A stretch of DNA of 64,000 nt from Neobacillus sp. PS3-12 (GTDB lineage: Bacteria > Bacillota > Bacilli > Bacillales > Cytobacillaceae): assembly GCF_030915385.1 (NCBI RefSeq), contig NZ_CP133268.1, positions 5,120,001 to 5,184,000 on the forward strand. Direction: 5' to 3'. This document shows positions 24,930 through 33,770 of the stretch, in pieces (position 1 is the stretch's first letter; the number at the start of each line of letters is the position of its first letter). The position numbers and the translations under genes were made by a program. The notes below the pieces were generated by a model. It was not told where the DNA came from, ran no database searches, and saw only the letters and a program-made list of their open reading frames with translations.

Positions 24930-26750
24930 TTGCAACTTCAAGTATTAAATAGTCCCTTTAATGAGGAGCAGGTAGAGCTCCTAAATCGTCTACTGCCAAC
25001 ATTAACTGAATCACAAAAAATCTGGTTAAACGGTTATTTGACTGCATGCCAGTCCGTTTCTGGCGCAGCGGCTTCAGGAACATTAACCGGTGTACTTCCT
25101 GCAGGAAGTGCCAAGCAGACAGTTTCCAAAGACGTGATCATCCTTTTTGGATCACAATCAGGAAACGCTGCAGGTCTTGCGAAAAAGACTGCAAAAGCGC
25201 TTGAAAACAAAGGGTTTAAAGTAACCGTATTGTCAATGAGTGATTTTAAACCAAACAATTTAAAGAAACTTCAAAACCTACTTGTTATTGCAAGTACACA
25301 TGGTGAAGGAGAACCGCCTGATAATGCAATTTCTTTCTATGAATTTCTTCATGGTAAGCGGGCTCCAAAGCTTGAAGGACTAAACTTCTCTGTTTTGGCC
25401 TTGGGTGACAGCTCATATGAATTTTTCTGTAAGACAGGAAAAGATTTTGATCAGCGGTTGGAAGAACTTGGTGGAACTAGGCTTTACCCTCGCTTTGATT
25501 GCGACGTTGATTTTGATGAGCCAGCAGCAGAATGGCTTGAAGGCGTTATAGGAAGTTTAAGTGAAACCGAAGGAGGTATTGATGTTCCTTCTGTTACAGT
25601 TACTGCACAATCGTCAGAAACGGAATACAGCCGTACAAATCCGTTCAGAGCTGAAGTGCTGGAGAATATTAATTTAAACGGCCGAGGCTCCAATAAGGAA
25701 ACACGTCATCTTGAAATTTCACTCGAAGGCTCTGGTCTTACTTATAAGCCGGGTGATGCCCTTGGTATTTATCCGGAAAATGATCCAGCTCTGGTCGATT
25801 CCTTACTGAAGGAATTGAAATGGAATCATGATGAAACAGTAACTGTTAATAAACAAGGGGATGTCCTTTCTCTTAAAGAAGCACTCATTTCCTATTTTGA
25901 AATTACTGTACTGACAAAACCGCTTCTTGAAAAAATAGGTCAAATTACTTCAAGCACAGAATTAAAGGAACTTCTTCAACCTGGAAATGAAGAAAAAGTT
26001 AAAGAATATATCAATGGACGCGATCTGCTTGATTTAGTTCATGACTTTGGTCCATGGGGCAGTACAGCTCAAGAATTTGTCTCCGTTCTTCGGAAAATCC
26101 CTGCTCGTCTTTATTCAATTTCCAGCAGCCTGTCTGCAAATCAAGAGGAAGTTCATTTGACGATCGGAGCACTTCGTTACGGGGCACATGGCCGCGAACG
26201 AAATGGGGTGTGTTCAATCTTTGCGGCAGAACGTTTGCATTCGGGGGATACGGTTCCTGTTTTCATTCAGCATAACGATAATTTTAAACTCCCAGAAAAT
26301 CCAGATGCGCCGATTATTATGGTTGGACCGGGTACAGGCGTAGCACCTTTCCGTTCCTTTATGCAAGAACGCGAAGAAACAGGTGTTGAAGGAAAATCCT
26401 GGTTATTCTTTGGTGACCAACATTTTAGAACTGATTTTCTCTATCAAACAGAATGGCAAAAATGGGTGGAAAATGGAGTTCTGACGAAAGCAGATGTAGC
26501 TTTTTCACGCGATACAGGAGAAAAAGTATATGTACAACACCGTATGCTTGAACACAGTAAAGATTTGTTCCAATGGCTAGAGCAAGGAGCATTTGTATAT
26601 ATTTGCGGTGATGAGAAAAGGATGGCACATGATGTCCATGATACATTACTTGCTATCATTGAAACTGAGGGCAATATGAGCCGTGAAGAAGCAGTCGAAT
26701 ATCTAGCCAACATGCAAAAACAAAAACGTTATCAGCGTGATGTATACTGA
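24930..26750 (+). CDS. cysJ: Sulfite reductase (NADPH) flavoprotein alpha subunit
   Basis: 606 residues, cytoplasmic. It passes electrons from NADPH through FAD and FMN to the CysI hemoprotein. An N-terminal flavodoxin domain (about residues 70-205) has LFGSQSGNAAGLAKKTA and STHGEGEPPDNA. The FAD/NADPH part has RLYSISSSL and GPGTGVAPFRSFMQER, with a C-terminal KRYQRDVY. The frame opens at GTG 24915, but TTG 24930 lies seven bases after GAGGTG and gives the N-terminus QLQVLNSPFN, close to B. subtilis CysJ. cysI follows after 29 bases. Confidence 0.96.
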   Translation: MQLQVLNSPFNEEQVELLNRLLPTLTESQKIWLNGYLTACQSVSGAAASGTLTGVLPAGSAKQTVSKDVIILFGSQSGNAAGLAKKTAKALENKGFKVTVLSMSDFKPNNLKKLQNLLVIASTHGEGEPPDNAISFYEFLHGKRAPKLEGLNFSVLALGDSSYEFFCKTGKDFDQRLEELGGTRLYPRFDCDVDFDEPAAEWLEGVIGSLSETEGGIDVPSVTVTAQSSETEYSRTNPFRAEVLENINLNGRGSNKETRHLEISLEGSGLTYKPGDALGIYPENDPALVDSLLKELKWNHDETVTVNKQGDVLSLKEALISYFEITVLTKPLLEKIGQITSSTELKELLQPGNEEKVKEYINGRDLLDLVHDFGPWGSTAQEFVSVLRKIPARLYSISSSLSANQEEVHLTIGALRYGAHGRERNGVCSIFAAERLHSGDTVPVFIQHNDNFKLPENPDAPIIMVGPGTGVAPFRSFMQEREETGVEGKSWLFFGDQHFRTDFLYQTEWQKWVENGVLTKADVAFSRDTGEKVYVQHRMLEHSKDLFQWLEQGAFVYICGDEKRMAHDVHDTLLAIIETEGNMSREEAVEYLANMQKQKRYQRDVY

Positions 26751-26779
26751 TCCAGGATTGAAAGGAGTTATCTAAAACA

Positions 26780-28501
26780 ATGGTAAACCCAAATTTAAAA
26801 GCACCGGATGGAACACCAAGTGATGTAGAGCGGATTAAAAGAGAAAGTAACTATTTGCGTGGTACCCTGAAGGAAGTAATGCTTGATCGCTTAAGTGCAG
26901 GAATTCCCGATGATGACAACCGTTTAATGAAACACCATGGCAGTTACTTACAAGACGATCGTGACCTTCGCAATGAGCGCCAAAAGCAAAAGCTTGAGCC
27001 AGCGTATCAATTTATGCTGCGTGTTCGATTACCTGGCGGCGTAGCAACCCCGGATCAATGGCTTGTCTTAGATGAACTAGCCGATCAAAACGGCAATGGA
27101 ACATTAAAAATTACTACACGCCAAACATGGCAAATGCATGGTATTTTAAAATGGAATATGAAAGATACCATTCAAAGAATCCATAAGACATTGTTAGATA
27201 CGATTGCTGCTTGCGGTGATGTAAACAGGAACGTCTTATGTTCAGCAAACCCATATCAATCAGAAATTCATTCTGAAGTATACGAATATGCAAAATATTT
27301 AAGTGATTACTTATTACCGCGTACAAGAGCATACCATCAAGTATGGCTTGATGAGGAAGTAGTTGCCGGGACTCCTGAAGTGGATGAAGAAGTTGAACCA
27401 ATGTATGGTCCACTTTATTTACCTCGTAAGTTTAAAATTGCGATTGCAGTACCGCCAACAAACGATATTGATGTGTTTGCGAATGATTTAGCATTAATTG
27501 CGATTCTTGAAGATGGTAAACTAATCGGTTTTAACGTTGGGATTGGCGGAGGAATGGGTTCGTCACACGGTGATAATGCAACCTATCCGCAGCTGGCAAA
27601 GATCATTGGTTTCTGTACACCAGATCAAATTAAAGATGTAGCGGAAAAAACGATCACTATTCAACGTGACTATGGAAATCGTTCCGTACGTAAAAATGCT
27701 CGTTTTAAATATACAGTTGACCGCCTAGGACTTGAGACCGTTAAAGAAGAACTTGAGAACCGTCTTGGCTGGAAACTCGGTGAAGCAAAGCCGTATCAGT
27801 TTGAAAGTAACGGCGACCGATATGGCTGGGTGAAAGGTGTACAAGGGAAGTGGCATTATACCTTATATATTCAAAATGGCCGTGTGGCTGACTTTGATGG
27901 TTACAAGCTAAAAACTGCGTTAAGGGAAATTGCCAAGGTTCACACAGGTGAATTCCGTCTAACAACAAATCAAAACGTAATCATTGCCAATGTATCAAGT
28001 CAGAAGAAGAAAAAGATCACTGAGTTAATTGAAAAATTTGGATTGACAGATGGCAGTCAATATACAGCCCTGCGTCGAAACTCAATGGCATGCGTTGCCC
28101 TGCCCACATGTGGATTGGCAATGGCCGAATCCGAACGCTATCTTCCTAAGCTGATTGATAAAATCGATGAAATTATCGATGAAAATGGCTTGAGAAACGA
28201 AGAAATTACCATTCGAATGACCGGCTGCCCAAATGGCTGTGCACGTCCAGCGCTTGGCGAAATTGCCTTTATGGGTAAGGCAGTTGGAAAATATAATATG
28301 TACCTTGGTGCAGCCTTTGATGGCAGTCGTATGAATAAAATGTACCTTGAAAATATTGGTGAAGAAGAAATTTTAAGCGAAATGCGTGTGCTCCTTTCCC
28401 GTTATGCAAAAGAGAGGGAGGATGGAGAGCACTTCGGTGATTTCGTCATTCGTGTAGGCATTATTAAAGCAACAACAGACGGCACGAACTTTCATGATTA
28501 A
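26780..28501 (+). CDS. cysI: Sulfite reductase hemoprotein beta subunit
   Basis: 573 residues, cytoplasmic. It reduces sulfite to sulfide with six electrons using siroheme and a [4Fe-4S] cluster. Siroheme-site segments are TTRQTWQMHG near residue 112 and GIGGGMGSSHGD near 255. The cluster cysteines are in CVALPTCGLAMAESER (about residues 438-453) and MTGCPNGCARP (about 482-492), the expected C-x5-C...C-x3-C pattern. ATG 26780 follows AAAGGAG. It is the second gene of cysJI, with a strong terminator after it. Confidence 0.97.
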   Translation: MVNPNLKAPDGTPSDVERIKRESNYLRGTLKEVMLDRLSAGIPDDDNRLMKHHGSYLQDDRDLRNERQKQKLEPAYQFMLRVRLPGGVATPDQWLVLDELADQNGNGTLKITTRQTWQMHGILKWNMKDTIQRIHKTLLDTIAACGDVNRNVLCSANPYQSEIHSEVYEYAKYLSDYLLPRTRAYHQVWLDEEVVAGTPEVDEEVEPMYGPLYLPRKFKIAIAVPPTNDIDVFANDLALIAILEDGKLIGFNVGIGGGMGSSHGDNATYPQLAKIIGFCTPDQIKDVAEKTITIQRDYGNRSVRKNARFKYTVDRLGLETVKEELENRLGWKLGEAKPYQFESNGDRYGWVKGVQGKWHYTLYIQNGRVADFDGYKLKTALREIAKVHTGEFRLTTNQNVIIANVSSQKKKKITELIEKFGLTDGSQYTALRRNSMACVALPTCGLAMAESERYLPKLIDKIDEIIDENGLRNEEITIRMTGCPNGCARPALGEIAFMGKAVGKYNMYLGAAFDGSRMNKMYLENIGEEEILSEMRVLLSRYAKEREDGEHFGDFVIRVGIIKATTDGTNFHD

Positions 28502-28509
28502 TTAAAAAT

Positions 28510-28549
28510 GAGACAGGAATATTATTCCTGTCTCTATTTTTTTTTCAAA
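28510..28549 (+). terminator. Terminator of cysJI
   Basis: A perfect 11-bp stem GAGACAGGAAT / ATTCCTGTCTC with a 3-base loop, followed by ATTTTTTTTT. Confidence 0.95.
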
Positions 28550-28596
28550 ATCGTATTATTCCAATAAGAAAAGTAAAATTAATTTTCAAAAATTTA

Positions 28597-28867
28597 TTGA
28601 TTTTGCAAATAATTCATATTATGATATTTAAAACAGTATTCCTATTTGGTTAATCGGATTTAAAATTCGATTTGGTGACTGATCAGAAAACCTGAAAGCC
28701 ACTTACTTTTTACCTAGGATAGGAGCCCCTATATATATTAATTGCATATATTTAGTATTGAACTTAAACAAGTTTGTCAGATTTGTCCGAGAAGAAGATT
28801 TATAGATTTTTTCTTATAAGCGAATCTTGAGTGAATTACTCAACATTCTGGTGAAGGAGGTGCCGAG
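28597..28867 (+). promoter_or_regulatory. Promoter and long structured leader of the Rrf2-yezD unit
   Basis: TTGATT (28597-28602), 17 bases, then TATGAT (28620-28625) would start a leader of about 235 bases. The leader shows several local hairpins: AATCGGATTT / AAATTCGATT (about 28653-28672), TCAG / CTGA (28683-28695), ATAGG-AGCC-CCTAT (28719-28732), ATATAT arms (28731-28751) and the operator-like repeat at 28827. I could not match it to S-box, T-box, cobalamin, FMN, M-box or other known leaders. No gene is seen in this stretch. Confidence 0.4.
28827..28843 (+). promoter_or_regulatory. Inverted repeat before the Rrf2 gene, candidate autoregulatory operator
   Basis: TTGAGT-GAATT-ACTCAA is a perfect 6-5-6 inverted repeat, about 12 bases before the AAGGAGG ribosome site of the Rrf2 regulator. 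Rrf2 proteins commonly bind near their own start. Confidence 0.45.
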
Positions 28868-29338
28868 GTGAAGGTATCGAGTAAAGGTGAATATGCATTG
28901 CGTGCATTACTCCTACTTGGGAACCACCAAGGAAAAGTGATGGGTATTCAGGAAATTTCAGAGAAGACATTAGTAAGTGTTCATTATCTAGAACAATTGC
29001 TCCTCCAATTGAAAAAACTGGGCTATGTTACTAGTAAAAGAGGGGCAAAAGGTGGTTACATGCTCCATATGAACGCTGAAGATATTAATATTGGAGAAGT
29101 GATCCGAGAACTAGAAGGTCCATTATCACCAATGAGTTGTGCATCGATAACAAAATATGAACCTTGTGCCTTGGAGGCAGGCTGCCAGTTAAAGCCGCTT
29201 TGGACATTGATTAGAGAAACCATTGCTTTTGTATTGGAACGAACCACTCTGGATGATTTGCTTAAAAATAGGATTTCAACAGTAAAAGGAGATGATTTGA
29301 TTGTCGTTGAAAGGACGTCTAGACCAGCAGGTGATTGA
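28868..29338 (+). CDS. Rrf2-family regulator with three cysteines (IscR/NsrR-like)
   Basis: 156 residues. The winged helix (residues 1-65) reads VSSKGEYALRALLLLG, VHYLEQLLLQLKKLGYV and GAKGGYML, the Rrf2 signature. Three cysteines (C-x7-C-x5-C, about residues 97-112) sit where IscR/NsrR-type members bind an Fe-S cluster; CymR lacks them. The gene lies between cysJI and cysPTWA and overlaps yezD, so a sulfur or Fe-S-linked regulator of this locus is likely. GTG 28868 follows AAGGAGGTG. Its effector is not shown by sequence. Confidence 0.88.
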   Translation: MKVSSKGEYALRALLLLGNHQGKVMGIQEISEKTLVSVHYLEQLLLQLKKLGYVTSKRGAKGGYMLHMNAEDINIGEVIRELEGPLSPMSCASITKYEPCALEAGCQLKPLWTLIRETIAFVLERTTLDDLLKNRISTVKGDDLIVVERTSRPAGD

Positions 29339-29495
29339 TAAAATAGCAGATTTATTGGAAGGATTGGAGTTTGGTACCGTACAAATAACTGTCCACGATT
29401 CCCAAATTACCCAAATCGATCGCTTAGAAAAATACCGCTTCCCATTACAGAAAAAAAACAGTCAACCTATACCTAACAAAAAATTAAGTAATTAA
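29301..29495 (+). CDS. yezD: YezD-like small protein (DUF2292)
   Basis: 64 residues with TTG start 29301, nine bases after AAAGGAG, inside the 3' end of the Rrf2 gene (38-base overlap in another frame), so the two are probably coupled. The core VIDKIADLLEGLEFGTVQI then TVHDSQITQIDRLEKYRF is the DUF2292 signature. Small DUF2292 proteins recur beside sulfate assimilation genes, but I know of no firm function. Soluble, no cysteines. It ends in a strong hairpin terminator before cysP. Confidence 0.82.
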   Translation: MSLKGRLDQQVIDKIADLLEGLEFGTVQITVHDSQITQIDRLEKYRFPLQKKNSQPIPNKKLSN

Positions 29496-29548
29496 GTTTT
29501 TAATAAAAATGTGATGAACAAATTATATATCTGCCGATCGGACACCCG

Positions 29549-29626
29549 AAGGCCCTTTAGTTTAGTACGTGAGTGATCATTGTACGTCTAATAAACTATG
29601 GGGCTTTTTATTTTGCAAAAAGCCCC
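29549..29626 (+). terminator. Terminator after yezD with an overlapping alternative hairpin
   Basis: AAGGCCC and a following TTTAGTTTA / TAAACTA region pair with GGGGCTT (right arm 29600-29606) and then TTTTATTTT, forming a long imperfect terminator. The same right arm, GGGGCTTTTT (29600-29609), can instead pair perfectly with AAAAAGCCCC (29617-29626). The two folds are mutually exclusive and lie in front of cysP. Confidence 0.65.
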
Positions 29627-29680
29627 CAACAAACTGGGTTATCATAAGCCCACTAAAAAATAAAAAGGGGTGTCAATAAA

Positions 29681-30742
29681 ATGTTAAAAAAATTAATTAT
29701 TACGTTATTATCATTAACCTTGCTTGTTTGGGTGGCAGGGTGCTCAAATCAAACGTCCAAATCGGAAGCACAAACTGCAAAGTCAGGAGCAAAAGCTCAA
29801 ACTGTCAAACAACCTGTTGAGTTACTGAATGTATCGTATGATCCGACAAGAGAATTTTATACTGAATATAACAAAAGCTTTGCTGCACATTGGGAAAAAC
29901 AAACTGGGCAAAGTGTAACCATAAAGCAATCCCATGGTGGCTCAGGGGCACAATCCCGTTCAGTAATTGATGGACTTGAGGCAGATGTCGTGACACTAGC
30001 ACTTGCCAATGATATTGATGCGATTGCCCAAGCAGGAAAGCTGCCCTTAAATTGGCAGCAAAGACTTGCTTCAAATAGTTCACCTTATACATCAACAATT
30101 GTTTTTCTAGTTCGTAAAGGAAATCCGAAAGGCATTAAAGATTGGAGTGATTTAACTAAAAAAGGTGTTTCTGTGATCACTCCAAACCCGAAAACTTCCG
30201 GGGGAGCAAGATGGAATTTCTTGGCTGCCTGGGGCTATGCCTTAAAACAAAATAATGGGGACGAACAAAAAGCAAAGGAATTTGTAACTGATCTATATAA
30301 AAACGCACCAGTATTGGATTCAGGGGCTCGCGGTTCTACCACAACTTTTGTAGAAAAAGGAATCGGCGATGTCCTGATTGCCTGGGAAAACGAAGCATAT
30401 CTTGCGATCAATGAATTTGGCAAGGATAAATTTGAAATCGTGAACCCATCGATAAGTATCCTTGCAGAACCACCAGTAGCTGTTGTCGACCAAGTTGCGA
30501 AAAAACATGGAACTGAAAAAGTAGCAAAAGCCTACCTGGACTATCTTTACAGTAAAGAAGGACAGGAAATTGCCGCAAAAAATTACTACCGTCCACGAAA
30601 TAAAGAGGTAGCAGCTAAATACGCAAAAAATTTTCCAGTGATAAAACTGTTTACCATTGATGAGGTTTTTGGCGGATGGAGTAAGGCGCAAAAAACATAT
30701 TTTAATGACGAAGGAATATTTGATCAAATCTATAAACCATGA
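29681..30742 (+). CDS. cysP: Sulfate/thiosulfate ABC transporter substrate-binding lipoprotein
   Basis: 353 residues. A lipoprotein signal with VWVAGC (Cys21) is followed by a linker and a solute-binding domain. Segments LLNVSYDPTREFYTEYN, QSHGGSGAQSRSVIDG, DVVTLALANDID and NPKTSGGARWNFLAAWGYA match Sbp/CysP-type sulfate binders. It delivers sulfate at the outer face of the membrane to CysT/CysW. ATG 29681 follows AAAAGGGGTG. The other three transporter genes follow directly. Sbp is the alternative name. Confidence 0.93.
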   Translation: MLKKLIITLLSLTLLVWVAGCSNQTSKSEAQTAKSGAKAQTVKQPVELLNVSYDPTREFYTEYNKSFAAHWEKQTGQSVTIKQSHGGSGAQSRSVIDGLEADVVTLALANDIDAIAQAGKLPLNWQQRLASNSSPYTSTIVFLVRKGNPKGIKDWSDLTKKGVSVITPNPKTSGGARWNFLAAWGYALKQNNGDEQKAKEFVTDLYKNAPVLDSGARGSTTTFVEKGIGDVLIAWENEAYLAINEFGKDKFEIVNPSISILAEPPVAVVDQVAKKHGTEKVAKAYLDYLYSKEGQEIAAKNYYRPRNKEVAAKYAKNFPVIKLFTIDEVFGGWSKAQKTYFNDEGIFDQIYKP

Positions 30743-30811
30743 TCGAAAGTAGCTGCACCCAGAGTCAATATTTAGGGTGCAGCATGTTTCACATAAAGGG
30801 GAGCTTGGAGT

Positions 30812-31642
30812 ATGTCCGCAAAATCAAAAAGAAATCGAGTTTTACCAGGTTTTGGTCTATCAATGGGATATACCGTTATCTATCTTAGCTTAATCATTAT
30901 TATTCCACTTTCTGTACTTTTTTTGAAAGCCTCAACGATAAGTATATCTGAATTTTTGAAAACAGTAACAGACGAAAGAGTGGTCGCTTCCTATAAACTG
31001 ACTCTTTATACTTCCCTTGTTGCTGCAATCGTGAATGCTTGTTTCGGTACCCTCATTGCCTGGGTACTGGTTCGCTATAAGTTTTTTGGCAAACGAGTAG
31101 TTGATGCACTTGTAGATCTGCCGTTTGCTCTCCCGACAGCCGTCGCAGGTATTGCCCTTACCTCCATTTATGCTCCAAATGGCTGGATTGGCCATTATTT
31201 TATAGGGGCAGGAATAAAGATTGCCTATACACCAATCGGGATAATGATTGCATTAACCTTTATCGGTATCCCGTTTGTAGTTCGGTCAGTACAGCCAGTT
31301 TTAGAGGATTTAGATCAACAATATGAAGAGGCCGCTGCAACACTGGGTGCTAATTCCATTCAAATTTTTTTCAAAATAATCCTGCCAGCCATTTCTCCAG
31401 GAGTTTTGACAGGATTTGCCCTTGCCTTTGCCAGGAGTCTTGGGGAATACGGGTCAGTTGTCTTTATAGCTGGCAATATGCCAATGAAAACGGAGATTGT
31501 CCCACTGCTGATTATTACAAAGCTGGAGCAATTTAATTATGCCGGAGCTGCTGCGATTGCCTCAGTGATGCTTATATTTTCATTTATTTTGCTATTTTTA
31601 ATTAATTTTTGGCAATGGAAAATGGCTAAAAAACATGCCTAG
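30812..31642 (+). CDS. cysT: Sulfate ABC transporter permease CysT
   Basis: 276 residues with about six membrane helices. The N-terminal LPGFGLSMGYTVIYLSLIIIIPL (cut here) is typical of CysT/CysU. The ATPase-contact EAA loop reads EEAAATLGANSIQIFFKIILP. It pairs with CysW to form the channel. ATG 30812 follows GGGGAGCTTGGAG. It is co-transcribed, with 69 bases after cysP and 14 before cysW. Confidence 0.94.
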   Translation: MSAKSKRNRVLPGFGLSMGYTVIYLSLIIIIPLSVLFLKASTISISEFLKTVTDERVVASYKLTLYTSLVAAIVNACFGTLIAWVLVRYKFFGKRVVDALVDLPFALPTAVAGIALTSIYAPNGWIGHYFIGAGIKIAYTPIGIMIALTFIGIPFVVRSVQPVLEDLDQQYEEAAATLGANSIQIFFKIILPAISPGVLTGFALAFARSLGEYGSVVFIAGNMPMKTEIVPLLIITKLEQFNYAGAAAIASVMLIFSFILLFLINFWQWKMAKKHA

Positions 31643-31656
31643 AGGGAGATATAAAT

Positions 31657-32520
31657 ATGATTGTCAGGGAATCATCTGTAAATGATTTTAGCATCAAGAG
31701 TGTTAAGTCCTTATCTATTGCTGCTTTAATTAGAAAATGGCTTCTGATTGGCATTGCGCTCACGTTTTTAGCGCTATTTATTTTGCTGCCGCTGTTAGCC
31801 GTTTTTTCACAAGCTTTAAGCAAAGGTGTTAAGCTTTACTTTTTAGCCATAACAGAACCAGAGGCACTTGCTGCCATTAAGCTCACTTTAATTACTGCAG
31901 CGATTGCAGTGCCAGTTAACACGATTTTTGGTGTGCTTGCAGCATGGGCAATCACAAAATTTAATTTTAAGGGAAAAAATCTATTAATTACCCTAATTGA
32001 TATCCCGTTTGCCGTTTCACCCGTTATTGCCGGTATGGTTTTTGTACTTTTGTTTGGCTCTCAGGGGTTGATGGGTCCTTTTCTTACAGACAACAATATT
32101 AAAATAATATTTAGTGTTCCAGGGATTATCATAGCAACCATTTTTGTAACCTTCCCTTTTGTGGCTCGGGAGTTAATTCCTATTATGCAGGAACAGGGGA
32201 ACGAAGAAGAGCAAGCAGCGCTCACCCTTGGTGCCAACGGGTGGCAAACGTTTTTTCGAATTACACTGCCAAATATCAAATGGGGCTTGCTTTATGGTGT
32301 AATCCTATGTAATGCCAGGGCTATGGGCGAATTTGGAGCCGTTTCTGTTGTTTCCGGACATATTAGAGGGGCAACAAATACAATTCCACTCCAGGTGGAA
32401 ATATTGTATAACGAATACAACTTTACCGCTGCGTTTGCAGTTGCTTCAATACTGGCATTGCTTGCACTAGTCACATTGTTGTTAAAAAGTGTAGTGGAGT
32501 GGAAAACAAAAAAATACTAA
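31657..32520 (+). CDS. cysW: Sulfate ABC transporter permease CysW
   Basis: 287 residues, about six helices after a polar N-terminus of some 30 residues. The EAA loop reads EEQAALTLGANGWQTFFRITLP. ARAMGEFGAVSVVSGHIRG near the C-terminal third is characteristic of CysW. It is the partner permease of CysT. ATG 31657 follows AGAGGGAG. Confidence 0.94.
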   Translation: MIVRESSVNDFSIKSVKSLSIAALIRKWLLIGIALTFLALFILLPLLAVFSQALSKGVKLYFLAITEPEALAAIKLTLITAAIAVPVNTIFGVLAAWAITKFNFKGKNLLITLIDIPFAVSPVIAGMVFVLLFGSQGLMGPFLTDNNIKIIFSVPGIIIATIFVTFPFVARELIPIMQEQGNEEEQAALTLGANGWQTFFRITLPNIKWGLLYGVILCNARAMGEFGAVSVVSGHIRGATNTIPLQVEILYNEYNFTAAFAVASILALLALVTLLLKSVVEWKTKKY

Positions 32521-32541
32521 TACTTTTTGGGGGAAATCAGA

Positions 32542-33615
32542 ATGGGAATTGTCATAAAGGACGTTGGAAAGGCATTTGGGAAATTTTCTGCAGTCAAAAA
32601 TGTAAGCCTGGAAATTCCTACAGGAGATTTTGTTGCTCTTTTAGGGCCTTCAGGCTCAGGGAAAACTACACTCCTTAGGTTGCTAGCGGGATTAGAAGTT
32701 ATAGATTCGGGCCAAATCTTTTTTAACGGCATCGATTATTCAAATAAAACGGTAAAAGACAGAAATGTAGGCTTTGTTTTCCAGCATTATGCATTGTTTA
32801 AGCATATGAATATATATGAGAATGTGGCCTTTGGACTAAAAGTAAAGCCGCAAAAAAGTCGTCCTTCCAAAAAGGAAATGAAAGAAAAGGTCTTTGAGTT
32901 ATTAAAATTTGTTCAATTGGAGCATCTTGCCGAGAAATATCCGGCCCAGCTTTCAGGAGGACAACGACAAAGAATCGCATTGGCGAGGGCACTCGCAGCC
33001 GAGCCAGAAGTGCTTCTCCTAGACGAGCCATTTGGAGCATTGGATGCAAAGGTACGTCAGGAACTAAGGCATTGGTTGAGGGAAGTTCATCAAAAGCTTA
33101 ATATTACGACTATTTTTGTTACTCATGACCAAGAGGAAGCGCTTGAAATGGCTGATACCATAGTTGTTATGAATAATGGTCAAGTCGAACAAATTGGTTC
33201 ACCACAGGATGTTTATCAATTCCCGGCCAATCGGTTTGTTTATAGCTTTTTAGGCAGGGTAAATGAAATAAGTAGAGCTGATCAAGTAATTGATATGGAT
33301 AATTTTCAGTCTACGGCAGGTACAGTAAGTTACATTAGGCCTCATGAAATTGCACTCGGAAAAAAAATAAAGGTTAACAGCATCCCATCTGAATTATTAC
33401 ATGTATATTCTGTTGGCTATATCGTAAGGTTTGAATTACGCCGCATTGATACAAAAGACCTCTTTGAGGCTGAAATGAGTATTGATAAAGCTAATGAACT
33501 TGGTCCAATTAAAAAAGGTGATATACTTTATGCGGATTTTGAAAATATAGTAGTGTTTGGAAAGAATCAGGAGCAATTAAATCCCAATTCTGAACAACTT
33601 AAAATCGTCTATTAA
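32542..33615 (+). CDS. cysA: Sulfate ABC transporter ATP-binding protein
   Basis: 357 residues. Walker A is LLGPSGSGKTT, the signature LSGGQRQRIALARAL, Walker B EVLLLDEPFGALD and the H-loop VTHDQEEALEMAD. The C-terminal third is a TOBE-like regulatory domain. It energises sulfate uptake through CysT/CysW at the inner membrane face. The frame opens at TTG 32527, but ATG 32542, eight bases after GGGGG, is the natural start. It is the last gene of the operon, with a terminator following. Confidence 0.96.
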   Translation: MGIVIKDVGKAFGKFSAVKNVSLEIPTGDFVALLGPSGSGKTTLLRLLAGLEVIDSGQIFFNGIDYSNKTVKDRNVGFVFQHYALFKHMNIYENVAFGLKVKPQKSRPSKKEMKEKVFELLKFVQLEHLAEKYPAQLSGGQRQRIALARALAAEPEVLLLDEPFGALDAKVRQELRHWLREVHQKLNITTIFVTHDQEEALEMADTIVVMNNGQVEQIGSPQDVYQFPANRFVYSFLGRVNEISRADQVIDMDNFQSTAGTVSYIRPHEIALGKKIKVNSIPSELLHVYSVGYIVRFELRRIDTKDLFEAEMSIDKANELGPIKKGDILYADFENIVVFGKNQEQLNPNSEQLKIVY

Positions 33616-33630
33616 ATACTAAAGAAATTA

Positions 33631-33664
33631 GAGGAGGTTAGATGTTACCTCCCAATTTTTTTTG
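33631..33664 (+). terminator. Terminator of cysPTWA
   Basis: GGAGGT / ACCTCC, 6 bp with an 8-base loop, followed by CAATTTTTTTT, shortly after the cysA stop. Confidence 0.8.
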
Positions 33665-33699
33665 CTTTTTTTGAATTCCACCCACTTGTTTTAGGACAG

Positions 33700-33708
33700 T
33701 GTTATAAT
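33700..33708 (+). promoter_or_regulatory. Extended -10 promoter of the crotonase gene
   Basis: TGTTATAAT, a perfect extended -10, lies 63 bases before the start. TTGTTT upstream is too close (11 bases) to be the -35. Confidence 0.5.
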
Positions 33709-33770
33709 TGATCTATAATCATGAAGATTCTGACATTTATTGTACATATCTATATGGAGGAGTGGAAGGA

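Noticed and set aside
28632..28867. Known riboswitch (S-box, T-box, cobalamin, M-box) in the Rrf2 leader
   Set aside because: None of the conserved core blocks of these classes could be found; only generic hairpins are seen.
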